The translations under genes and the position numbers were made by a program. Positions 27,735-36,323 of a DNA stretch of 64,000 nucleotides are shown here, one piece after another. Source of the stretch: Saliniramus fredricksonii (lineage in GTDB: Bacteria > Pseudomonadota > Alphaproteobacteria > Rhizobiales > Beijerinckiaceae); assembly GCF_900094735.1 (NCBI RefSeq), contig NZ_FMBM01000003.1, positions 186,001 to 250,000 of the forward strand, in the 5' to 3' direction. A model generated the notes under the pieces. That model searched no databases, was not told the DNA's origin, and saw only the letters and a list, made by a program, of their open reading frames with translations. Each line of letters begins with the position of its first letter. Position 1 is the stretch's first letter.

Positions 27735-28415
27735 TCAGACTCCTTCGGCTTCGCGCGGCGCGTGCAGCACCCGGTCGACATAGAGCCCCGGCGTGCCGAT
27801 CATGTCGGGGGCGAGTTCGCCGAGATCGCGGATATGGTTGGTCTGGGCGATGGTCAGCTTCGCCGCCGTGGCCATGACCGGATTGAAATTGCGCCCGCTC
27901 GCCCGGTAGGTGAGATTGCCCCAGCGATCAGCCTCCCAGGCCTCGACGAGGGCGACATCGCCGGGCAGCGCGTATTCCAGCACGTAATCGCGCCCGTCGA
28001 TCCGGCGCGTCTCCTTGCCCTCGGCGAGCCTGGTGCCGTAGGCGGTGGGGGTGAAGAAGGCGGGAATGCCGGCACCGGCGGCGCGCAGGCGCTCGGCCAG
28101 GGTGCCCTGCGGCACGATTTCGAGCGCGATCTTTCCCGCAGCATAGAGCTCCTCGAAGACGACGGAGCCGGCGCTGCGCGGATAGGTGCAGATGATCTTG
28201 CGCACCCGCCCGAGTTCCATCAGCCGCGCGAGCCCGGCGCGCCCGGTTCCCGCATTGTTGGACACGACGACGAGATCGCCGGCGCCGCTCTCGATCAGCC
28301 CCTCGATCAGCGTATCGGGCTGGCCGACCGAGCCGAATCCGCCGATCAGGATGGTGGCGCCGTCGGCGATGCCGGCCATCGCCTCGGTGAGGGTGGGAAC
28401 TGTCTTGTCGATCAT
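27735..28415 (-). CDS. 3-oxoacid CoA-transferase, subunit A
   Basis: 226-residue alpha subunit partnering the downstream beta subunit. The CoA-binding glycine-rich motif GGFGSVGQPDTLI is present, followed by SNNAGTG and the ARG-type loop YRASGRNFNP. The start is ATG 28415, since the in-frame extension to 28466 lies in the hairpin-rich leader. First gene of a two-gene operon. Confidence 0.93.
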   Translation of the reverse strand: MIDKTVPTLTEAMAGIADGATILIGGFGSVGQPDTLIEGLIESGAGDLVVVSNNAGTGRAGLARLMELGRVRKIICTYPRSAGSVVFEELYAAGKIALEIVPQGTLAERLRAAGAGIPAFFTPTAYGTRLAEGKETRRIDGRDYVLEYALPGDVALVEAWEADRWGNLTYRASGRNFNPVMATAAKLTIAQTNHIRDLGELAPDMIGTPGLYVDRVLHAPREAEGV

Positions 28416-28476
28416 GGCGCCCGGTTCTCGTTGACGGCCGCTTCGCGCGGCGGCCTCCGGACGCATAGTGATCGAG

Positions 28477-28537
28477 GCGTGCGGCGCTGTCGACGCGCCG
28501 CACGCACAGCCGCCTTTGGTGTTTTGCCGAAGGCGGC
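28477..28537. other. Two adjacent strong hairpins between CoA-transferase and collar-protein genes
   Basis: GCGTGCGGCGC (28477-28487) pairs perfectly with GCGCCGCACGC (28495-28505), and GCCGCCTT (28509-28516) pairs with AAGGCGGC (28530-28537). They sit just after the leftward collar-protein gene. Neither has a clear U-tract on the minus strand, so a terminator role is uncertain. Confidence 0.45.
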
Positions 28538-28548
28538 GCGGCGTGCGA

Positions 28549-29130
28549 TCAGCTGCGCGAGGGATAGAGTCCGTACATCGCGATGCAGAAATTCAGGCCG
28601 AGATAAGGTTGCATGATGCCGAAGGGCTGGCTGCCGCCGGCCATGCCGGTCGTGCCATGGATATGCCCGCCGGCGAGATCGACGGCGTTGCCGGAGGGAT
28701 CGGCGTAGGCGGAAACATCCTGTGCCGTGATACCTGAACCTTGCTTGGCAGCGGCCAACCCTTTCCCCGGAAGAGGATTGTGGTCCGTGCCGGGCGTATC
28801 CCAGGCCTGCGTCGCTGCACTCATCGAGCCGGCATCATGGCTGTGGGCCGGCATGTTGACCTGCGTCAGCGTCACCTCGTTGGTTCCACCGTGCCAGCCG
28901 AGCTGGATCGGGTCGAGCCCGGGCCCGTGTCCGACGCCGGTGGGCGCCCGGCCGCGCAGATCGGGCAAGGCGAAGGTTGTATGCCCGTCCCCGCCATAGG
29001 TTGTTCCGATCAGCGAGAACAGGGCCTGGTTTTGCGAAATCGCGATCAGCTGTCCCGCGCAGAACGACCAGTTCTGCGGGGCGAAATCCGGCGCCCAGAT
29101 CATGATCATGCTGATAAAGGGTTGATCCAT
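28549..29130 (-). CDS. Phage tail-collar / Mdp-family protein
   Basis: 193-residue protein of the microcystin-dependent protein (MdpB) / tail-collar family: FISMIMIWAPDFAPQNWSFC, AISQNQALFSLIGTTYGG, then TTFALPDLRGRAP and the C-terminal PYLGLNFCIAMYGLYPSR are all family hallmarks. Start ATG 29130 has GGGAG six bases before it. No other phage gene is nearby, so this is not prophage. Family members outside phages often lie close to large secreted repeat proteins, as here, and may be exported or surface-associated; that is inference. Confidence 0.88.
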   Translation of the reverse strand: MDQPFISMIMIWAPDFAPQNWSFCAGQLIAISQNQALFSLIGTTYGGDGHTTFALPDLRGRAPTGVGHGPGLDPIQLGWHGGTNEVTLTQVNMPAHSHDAGSMSAATQAWDTPGTDHNPLPGKGLAAAKQGSGITAQDVSAYADPSGNAVDLAGGHIHGTTGMAGGSQPFGIMQPYLGLNFCIAMYGLYPSRS

Positions 29131-29579
29131 CATCGTCTCCCGTGTGTCGACAGGCGCCGGCAGCGGCGCGGGCAAGGCAATCAGGCGAGCAAGGCGAATC
29201 ATCCTGCACCACCATCATGATGCAATCATAGAATGTATGAGTTGCAAAATTTTTAATTGCGCAATATGCAAAGTTTTATTCAGCTTCATTATAAAATCTT
29301 TCTTTTTTGCCCGCATAAGCAATTTTTTATTGTCTTTCATGGATTCGAGACGATCCGGCGCCTTGGCATTTTCAGCGCAATGATCCATTCTGGATTGCGA
29401 TTCTTGGAGGCTGACGCGATTCGCCGTTTCGGTGGCAGATCGGCAATGCGCGATTGCGGCCACCGGGCAGGGCCCCTGACGGTCGGGAGCGGTTGCAAGA
29501 TGCGAGCCGGGCATCGTGACCGGCCTGTTCTGTTGCGTGCGGCGCCCGCTTGCCGGCGGCGCGATTGAGGAGATGAGCC
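29131..29579. promoter_or_regulatory. AT-rich intergenic region upstream of the giant adhesin
   Basis: About 450 bases between the divergent collar gene and the adhesin with no convincing gene. From 29215 to 29345 it is strikingly AT-rich for this genome, with T-runs at 29250, 29301 and 29325. A TATAAA lies at 29290-29295 with only a weak -35 upstream. Such AT-rich islands often bind nucleoid-associated silencers. The adhesin ribosome site is GGAG, eight bases before ATG 29580. Confidence 0.4.
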
Positions 29580-32500
29580 ATGGCATTGCGGCCCCACCCA
29601 TCCGTAAAGGCGCAGGATCTGTTGCGATCCACCGCTCCGGCGGGCATGCCTGGCGAATCACGCAGCCTGCCGGGCGCGTTCCCGCGCGCAGCGTTCAATC
29701 TGGCGCTGGAGCCGCGCATCATGTTCGATGCCGCCGGCGCCGCCACCTATGCCGATACCGCCGAGGATGGCGATGCGGAAACCGGCGAGGCGATGACGCA
29801 GGATGAGGCCGCAGAGCCGGAAATCGTCTTCATCGATTCCGGCATCGCCGACGCACAGGCCCTGATCGATGCGATCGGCGAGGCTGCGGAAATCGTCATT
29901 CTCGACGGCGATGCTCCGGCCCTGACCCAGATCGCCGATCATCTCGAGGGGCGCTCGGATCTCGGCGCCGTCCACATCCTCAGCCATGGCGCCAATGGCG
30001 CCCTGAAATTCGCCTCCGGCGTGGTCGATTCGGGCAATCTCGCCGATTTTGCCGATGATCTTTCCCGGATCGGCGCCGCCATGACCGAGGGCGGCGATAT
30101 CTTGCTCTATGGCTGCTTCGTCGCCGCCGATGGCGCGGGCCAGGCCTTCATCGATACCGTCGCCGCCGAGACCGGCGCCGATATCGCCGCCTCGATCGAC
30201 CCGACTGGCGCGGATGAAATCGGCGGTGACTGGGTGCTGGAACATGCGACGGGACCCATCGCCGAGAGCGAGGTCACGACGCTGCTGGCTGCGTCGGGAT
30301 TTGATGATGTGCTGACGGGGCCAGTGGCGGGGACAATGGGCTTCGGATCAAGCGAGGCCGTGCTTGGAGACGGGGCAGATGTTGCCGTCAATGCGTCTGC
30401 GTCAACACTTCTGAACGGCTTCGACGTAAGCGCTTCCTTCCGTTTTTTTCAAGCCTTGGGCGCCAATCCACCCGACACGTATGAGTTTGGCAACGGCAAT
30501 GGGCGCATAGCTTTCATCAACACCGACAGTTCCCCGGCTCCGACAGCACTTGTGAGTTCCAGCGACGCCGCCTTCACGTGGATCCGATTGAATGATGGTA
30601 TTATAGACGCCCGCATGGATTCCACAGACGGCTCCGCCTTCAGATTGTCCAGTCTGGACACCGTGTTCTACAGTCTCAACGCAAGCTTCACAGTCGACTG
30701 GATTGAATTCGTTGGCCTTAACAACAGTGATGAAGTTGGCACATTTCGTATCGATACGCCATCCATGGACGCGATCAACAGCATTGATTTTTCATCATCG
30801 ACAAGTGGAAGCTTTGACAACATAACGGGATTTCTTATCCGATCGAGCAGCACGTTTCATTTTGATGGTGATGATTACGCGGATGTCCCTCTTCTCTACG
30901 CATCAGTTGCCATTGACGACATGGTCATCGCTGCGGCGGTGACCAATGCCGCACCCGATATCGGCGGGGTCGCGGCAGGTCAGGCGGTCAATGACGATGC
31001 GACGGTCACGCCCTTCTCCGCCGTCACCATCGCGGATGATGACGGCGACAATGTCAGCGTCACGATCGCCCTCGACAATGCCGCCAAGGGTGGCTTCACC
31101 GCCGCCTCGCTGACGGCGAGCGGCTTCGTCGATGCCGGCGGCGGCAGCTATACGCTCACATCGCGCGCGCCGGGCGATGCCCAGAGCGCCATCCGCGCCC
31201 TCGTCTTCGACCCCGCCGAAAACCGCGTCGCCCCCGGCACGACCGAGACCACCACCTTCACCATCACCGTCAATGACGGCACGACGGACACCGTCGACAA
31301 TACCACCACGGTGGACTCCACCTCGATCAACGATACCTCCGTGATCGGCGGCTTCACGGCGGGGCAGAGCGTCGACGACAACGCCACGATCAGCCCCTTC
31401 ACCGGCGCCACGATCAGCGACCCGGATACCAGCCAGCCCCTCACCGTCACCGTCACGCTCGACGACGCAGCCAAGGGCGTGCTGACCAATCTCGGCAGCT
31501 TCACCGATCAGGGCGGCGGCGTCTACGAGGCCACCGGCCTCGCGAACGCCGCAGCCGCCGAGAGCGCCCTGCGCGCCCTCGTCTTCGATCCCGCCGAAAA
31601 CCGCGTCGCCCCCGGCGCGACGGAGACGACCACCTTCACCGTCGCGGTCTCGGACGGAGTCGCCACGGTGGACAACGACACCACCACAATCGTCTCCACC
31701 GCGATCAACGACGCGCCCACCGCCACCAACATGACGCAGGTGGTCACCTATACCGAGGATCCCGGCGGCGCCGTGGCGCTTGACGACATCGTCGTTACCG
31801 AGCCGGATGTAGGCCAGGCCGTCACCGCGACGCTCACCCTGAACGCTCCGGAAGCCGGCAGCCTCTCCACCGGCACGTTCGGCGCCGCGACCTCGAGCTA
31901 CGATGCCGGCACCGGGATCTGGACGGTGACCGGCTCCGTGGCCGATGTGAACGCCGCGCTCGCCGCCGTCGCCTTCACGCCGGTCGCGAACCGGGATCAG
32001 GACGTCACCATCACCACCCGCATCCGCGATGCCGCCGATACCGGCCCCGCTGAGGGCACCATCACCCTCGACGTCACCGCCGTGAACGACGCCCCGGTCT
32101 TCACCGATCTGACCAGCAGCGCCACCTTCATCGAGGGCGGCACAGCCGTGCAGATCGCGCCGAGCGTCAGCATCGCCGATATCGAGCTCGATGCGCTCAA
32201 TGCCGGCGCGGGTGATTATTCCGGCGCCGGCCTCACCATCACCCGCGATGGCGGCGCGAATGGTGACGACCGCTTCAGCATCGCCACCGGCGGCGCACTC
32301 ACCGTCGCGGGCGGCCCCGATGGCGGCGGCACGGTCAGCGCCGGCGGCAACGTCATCGCCAGCATCGCCGATACCGGCAACGGCGAGCTGCAGATCAGCT
32401 TCGCGAATAACGGCACGATCCCGACCACGGCGCTCGTCACCGAGACCCTGCGCGCCGTGCAATACGCCAATGCATCCGACGATCCGCCCGCCACCGCCAG

Positions 32501-35500
32501 CCTGCGCTGGAGCTTCTCGGACGGCAATTCCGGAGGCAGCCAGGGCACCGGCGGCGTCGAGACCGTCACCGGCACCACCGACATCACCATCACCCCGGTC
32601 AATGATGCTCCAAGCCTGACCGCAACGGCGAGCAATCCGACCTTCATCGAGGGCGCCGGCCCGGCGAGCCTGTTCTCGGGCGCCAGCATCGACACGATCG
32701 AGGCGGGGCAGACGATCACCGGGCTGAGCCTCACCATCACCAATCTGGCTGACGGCGCCGATGAGAAGATCATCATCGATGGTACCGCCTTTGATCTCAC
32801 CGATGCCACCAGCGGCCCCGTCGCCGGCGGCAACGTGGCGATCAGCGTGACCGGCTCCACCGCCACGATCAGCCTCACCGGCCTCTCCGCCAATGCCGCC
32901 ACGGCGCAGACCCTTGTCGACGGGCTCGCCTATCGCAATGACAGTGACGCCCCCACAACCGGCACGCCGCGCGTGGTGACGCTGACGCAGATCACCGATT
33001 CCGGCGGGACGGCGGATGGCGGGCAGGATACGACGGCGCTTGCCATCGCCTCGAATGTCAGCCTCACCGCCGTCAACGACGCACCCGTGATCGGCAGTGT
33101 CGCGGGCGAGACCAGCGGCGTCGTGGCCGGGACCGGCCCTGCCGCGATCGGCCTTCTCGCGGATGCAGCCGTCAGCGATGTCGATACGACCGTCTTCGAT
33201 GGCGGCTTCGTGCAGATCACCCAGAATACCGGCACCGCCAACGGCCATTTCGGCCTCGACGGCACCGGCGCGACTTCCGGCGGCGATGGCCAGTTTGCCG
33301 AGGGCGAAAGCGTCGCCATAGGCGGCACCGTGATCGGCACCGTTGCCACGGGCCAGGACGGGCAGGCCGGCAATGGGCTGCGTGTCGATCTCAATACGGA
33401 TGCGACGCAAGCGCGCGTCGAGACGCTCCTGCGCGCCCTCACCTACGAAGCTCCCTCCGGCCTCGGCGAACGCGGCTTCACCCTCGCCATCGATGATGGC
33501 GGCGCGGATGGCGGGCCGAACGGCGACCAGTCGACCGCGACAGCCGCCTTCACCATCGAGGCCACGCCCAACCCGCCCGTCATCGCGGGCTTTGCCGGCG
33601 CCATCAACTATACCGAAGACAGCGGGCTTGTCCGCCTGAACACCGCCCTCGACGCGGTTGTCACCGACGCCGATTCCGCGAATTTCGACGGGGGTGAATT
33701 GCGCCTGTCGGTCACAGCGAACAATGTCACAGCCGAAGACCGGCTGGGCATCATCGAACAAGCCGGGGCGATCACCCTGGACGGGGCGAATGTGGAGGCG
33801 GCAGGTGTCACCATCGGCACCGTTAGCGGCGGGACGAACGGCAACGATCTTGTCGTTTTCTTCAATGACGAGGCCACGCCCGCCGCCGTCACCACATTGA
33901 TCCGCGCCCTCGGCTACGAGAATCTGGATACCGCAACGCCGACCGAATCCGCCCGCACCCTCACCCTCACCATCCGCGACGCCGCAGCCGGGCCGGGCGC
34001 CGCAACGAGCGCGGCTGCGGATATCGCCGTCACCGTGATCGGCGCGAATGATGCGCCGGAACTCGGTGGCATCGCACCCGGCCCGCAGGCAACCGATGAC
34101 GACAGCACCCTGACACCTTTCTCCGCCGCCACTTTAGAGGATATCGATGGTCCGGGCGTGCCCCTCACCGTGACCGTGAGCCTCGACGATGCGGCCAAGG
34201 GCAGCCTGACCAATCTCGGCGGCTTTACCGATCAGGGCGACGGCTCCTATGTCTTCAACGGCAACCAGGCCGATGCCGAGACCGCGCTGCGCGCCCTCGT
34301 CTTCACGCCGGCGGAGAACCGCGTCGCACCGGGCGATACCGAAACAACGACACTCACCGTGCTGGTGAATGACGGAGAGGCGACGGATCAGGCGCAGACG
34401 CAGATCGTCAGCACCTCGGTCAATGACGCAGCCACGCTCACCGGCATCGCCGCGACGCTGGCGCAAAACGACAACGTCACCAGCACGCCCTTCGCGTCGG
34501 CCGTGATCGCCGATCCGGATACCGGCCAACCGCTGACCCTGCGCGTGACGGTCGATGAGCCCGCTCGCGGCGGCTTCACCGCCGCATCGCTCACCAACTC
34601 GGGCTTCACGGATCTCGGCGGCGGCGTCCATGAGCGCACCGCGCCCGATGCCGCGACGGCGCAGACCGCCCTGCGGGCCCTCGTCTTCGCGCCCGTGGAG
34701 AACCGCCTCACCCCCGGTGATACGGAAGATATCGTTCTCACCGCGCGCGTCGATGACGGTGTCGCAGCAGCGGCACAGCAGAGCAGCACGGTGACGGTCA
34801 CTGCCGTCAACGATCCGCCGGCGCTCGGCGGGTTCGATGACGCCAGCGTGGCGCAATCGGAAACCATCGCGCTGTTTGCCGATGTCACCATCGCCGATCC
34901 GGATCCCGGCCAGGTGCTGAGCATCACCATTGGCGCCGATGCGCTTGGCATGGGCACCTTCACGGCAGCCTCTCTGGCCGATGCCGGTTTCACCGGTACC
35001 GGGCTCGGCGTCTATACCCGTACGGGCATCCCCTCTGCTGCCGACGCGCAGGAGGCGATCCGCAAGCTGGTCTTCGTTCCCGAGCCGGACCGCCTTGATG
35101 CCGGCGAAAGCGACACGCAGATCTTCGACATCTTCGTCGCGGACGGGACAGTCACGTCGAGCGCATCCGTCACGCTGACGATCGACGGGCCGCCGCTCAC
35201 GGTCGAGGCGCCCTCCGAGCCGTCAGCGCCGCCACCTTCACCACCTCGGCCGCCTGCTGCGCCTCCTCCTGCTGCGCCCCCTGCACCGCCGCCGCAAACG
35301 GTCCTGTTCGAACCGATGCAGCCGGTTTCCGCTGGAGCCTTCGCGCCTCTGCCCTCTTCCCTTCAGGCTGAACCGGCTTCTGCAGAACAGGCGGGGCCGG
35401 GCGGCAGCGAAGTGCGCAGCATCGTTCCCGGGTTCTTTATCGCGCCATCCGCCGGCATTCTGGCACCGGGCGAAGTCATTCGCGCCGAGACGCTGGTCGC

Positions 35501-35999
35501 ACCGATAACCAGCAGCGCTGCCGATGATGCTTTCACCGTAACCCTGCCTGCCGCAACTTTCGTGGTGGCCGATACGACACTGCCGGTCTCCGTCACCGCC
35601 AGCCTTGGCGATGGCGAGGATCTGCCGGACTGGATGTCCTTCGACGCCGCGACCGGCAGCTTCAGCATCGATCCACCGGAGGGGGCTGACGGGGTTTACG
35701 AGATCGTGATCACCGCGACTTTGCCGGGCGGCGAAAGCGCGCAGGTCACGCTGACGATCTCCATTGAGGCGCAGGCAGCAGAAGCAGAGGACGCGATGCT
35801 GATCGATCCCGCCACCGCGCCCGCCGCCGGCAAGCCGGCCTTCAGCGACGTGGTCCGCGCGGCAAGCCGTGTCGGGATGGCAACACTTGTCGGGGACTTC
35901 ACCACGGACGCGGTCGAATTCTGGGCAGAGCCCTTGCAAGAAGCAGCATATTCTGACGATATGATCCTGGATTACAATGATTCGCTTCTATCAGCCTGA
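29580..35999 (+). CDS. Giant DUF4347 / cadherin-like repeat surface adhesin
   Basis: 2,139-residue predicted secreted adhesin. The N-terminus carries the short LEPRIMFDA motif (43-51) common to such exoproteins. A DUF4347 domain follows (about 81-240, with VHILSHGA and ILLYGC). Residues about 242-445 form a domain of different base composition. Then come about ten cadherin/Ig-like repeats of 115-150 residues to about 1870, mostly joined at NDAP-type motifs; at least five are close relatives (AAKG...LTN, ALRALVF.PAENR). A proline-rich linker (about 1875-1905) and one more Ig-like domain (about 1983-2062) end the protein. No classical signal peptide and no GGxGxDxxx RTX repeats are visible. It is followed by the export genes, so it is their likely cargo. 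Confidence 0.88.
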   Translation: MALRPHPSVKAQDLLRSTAPAGMPGESRSLPGAFPRAAFNLALEPRIMFDAAGAATYADTAEDGDAETGEAMTQDEAAEPEIVFIDSGIADAQALIDAIGEAAEIVILDGDAPALTQIADHLEGRSDLGAVHILSHGANGALKFASGVVDSGNLADFADDLSRIGAAMTEGGDILLYGCFVAADGAGQAFIDTVAAETGADIAASIDPTGADEIGGDWVLEHATGPIAESEVTTLLAASGFDDVLTGPVAGTMGFGSSEAVLGDGADVAVNASASTLLNGFDVSASFRFFQALGANPPDTYEFGNGNGRIAFINTDSSPAPTALVSSSDAAFTWIRLNDGIIDARMDSTDGSAFRLSSLDTVFYSLNASFTVDWIEFVGLNNSDEVGTFRIDTPSMDAINSIDFSSSTSGSFDNITGFLIRSSSTFHFDGDDYADVPLLYASVAIDDMVIAAAVTNAAPDIGGVAAGQAVNDDATVTPFSAVTIADDDGDNVSVTIALDNAAKGGFTAASLTASGFVDAGGGSYTLTSRAPGDAQSAIRALVFDPAENRVAPGTTETTTFTITVNDGTTDTVDNTTTVDSTSINDTSVIGGFTAGQSVDDNATISPFTGATISDPDTSQPLTVTVTLDDAAKGVLTNLGSFTDQGGGVYEATGLANAAAAESALRALVFDPAENRVAPGATETTTFTVAVSDGVATVDNDTTTIVSTAINDAPTATNMTQVVTYTEDPGGAVALDDIVVTEPDVGQAVTATLTLNAPEAGSLSTGTFGAATSSYDAGTGIWTVTGSVADVNAALAAVAFTPVANRDQDVTITTRIRDAADTGPAEGTITLDVTAVNDAPVFTDLTSSATFIEGGTAVQIAPSVSIADIELDALNAGAGDYSGAGLTITRDGGANGDDRFSIATGGALTVAGGPDGGGTVSAGGNVIASIADTGNGELQISFANNGTIPTTALVTETLRAVQYANASDDPPATASLRWSFSDGNSGGSQGTGGVETVTGTTDITITPVNDAPSLTATASNPTFIEGAGPASLFSGASIDTIEAGQTITGLSLTITNLADGADEKIIIDGTAFDLTDATSGPVAGGNVAISVTGSTATISLTGLSANAATAQTLVDGLAYRNDSDAPTTGTPRVVTLTQITDSGGTADGGQDTTALAIASNVSLTAVNDAPVIGSVAGETSGVVAGTGPAAIGLLADAAVSDVDTTVFDGGFVQITQNTGTANGHFGLDGTGATSGGDGQFAEGESVAIGGTVIGTVATGQDGQAGNGLRVDLNTDATQARVETLLRALTYEAPSGLGERGFTLAIDDGGADGGPNGDQSTATAAFTIEATPNPPVIAGFAGAINYTEDSGLVRLNTALDAVVTDADSANFDGGELRLSVTANNVTAEDRLGIIEQAGAITLDGANVEAAGVTIGTVSGGTNGNDLVVFFNDEATPAAVTTLIRALGYENLDTATPTESARTLTLTIRDAAAGPGAATSAAADIAVTVIGANDAPELGGIAPGPQATDDDSTLTPFSAATLEDIDGPGVPLTVTVSLDDAAKGSLTNLGGFTDQGDGSYVFNGNQADAETALRALVFTPAENRVAPGDTETTTLTVLVNDGEATDQAQTQIVSTSVNDAATLTGIAATLAQNDNVTSTPFASAVIADPDTGQPLTLRVTVDEPARGGFTAASLTNSGFTDLGGGVHERTAPDAATAQTALRALVFAPVENRLTPGDTEDIVLTARVDDGVAAAAQQSSTVTVTAVNDPPALGGFDDASVAQSETIALFADVTIADPDPGQVLSITIGADALGMGTFTAASLADAGFTGTGLGVYTRTGIPSAADAQEAIRKLVFVPEPDRLDAGESDTQIFDIFVADGTVTSSASVTLTIDGPPLTVEAPSEPSAPPPSPPRPPAAPPPAAPPAPPPQTVLFEPMQPVSAGAFAPLPSSLQAEPASAEQAGPGGSEVRSIVPGFFIAPSAGILAPGEVIRAETLVAPITSSAADDAFTVTLPAATFVVADTTLPVSVTASLGDGEDLPDWMSFDAATGSFSIDPPEGADGVYEIVITATLPGGESAQVTLTISIEAQAAEAEDAMLIDPATAPAAGKPAFSDVVRAASRVGMATLVGDFTTDAVEFWAEPLQEAAYSDDMILDYNDSLLSA
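30305..30915 (+). other. Compositionally distinct segment inside the adhesin gene
   Basis: Within the adhesin frame this stretch is clearly less GC-rich and uses many A/T-ending codons (for example runs such as AACAACAGTGATGAAGTTG), unlike the DUF4347 part before it and the repeats after it. The encoded domain (from about VLTGPVAGTMGF to VAIDDMVIAAAV) has a Ser/Asp/Phe-rich beta character and no repeat of its own. It looks like a swapped-in module. Confidence 0.65.
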
Positions 36000-36323
36000 A
36001 GCTGTATTTAGCGGAAAGTCTAACAGGTATTAGTAGCGTACGATCGCACGGTGCAATGCATGGAAACGCCCAGGCGGACCGCCTGCGCCTGCAAGGAGCG
36101 CACCGACAGTTCGGCTCCCGAGTCGCAAGGCGCTGCCGTGGCGATGGGTCCGGCTCCGCGCGCGGGGGCGGGCATTTCGGGGCGGGCATTTCGGGGGCGG
36201 GCCATGCGCAGCGGTGCTCGGGATCTGAAGCGGGTGACAGCTGCCTTCGGCGCGAGTGTCTCGCGCGGGCCATTGTACGGGTGGGTCGCAGTCGCGATCG
36301 GGGAAGTTTGGGGGCGTGTAGCC
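36000..36323. other. Region between adhesin and outer-membrane factor genes
   Basis: About 320 bases with no clear gene. An open frame in phase with the downstream TolC-like gene starts at 36051, but it encodes an Arg/Gly/Ala-rich stretch unlike a signal peptide. A 14-bp tandem repeat, GGGCGGGCATTTCG, is present at 36166-36179 and 36180-36193. No strong terminator is visible after the adhesin stop, so readthrough into the export genes is possible. Confidence 0.4.

Noticed and set aside
28549-29130. Prophage remnant
   Set aside because: The only phage-like domain is the collar protein, which also occurs in non-phage Mdp proteins. No integrase, capsid, portal or lysis gene is nearby.
30903-33761. 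952-codon open frame antisense to the adhesin
   Set aside because: Its Gly/Arg/Asp-rich translation mirrors the codon bias of the sense repeats, it has no ribosome site or recognisable domain, and the sense frame is a clear protein.
29580-35999. RTX toxin
   Set aside because: No GGxGxDxxx nonapeptide repeats and no acyltransferase gene; the repeats are cadherin/Ig-like.
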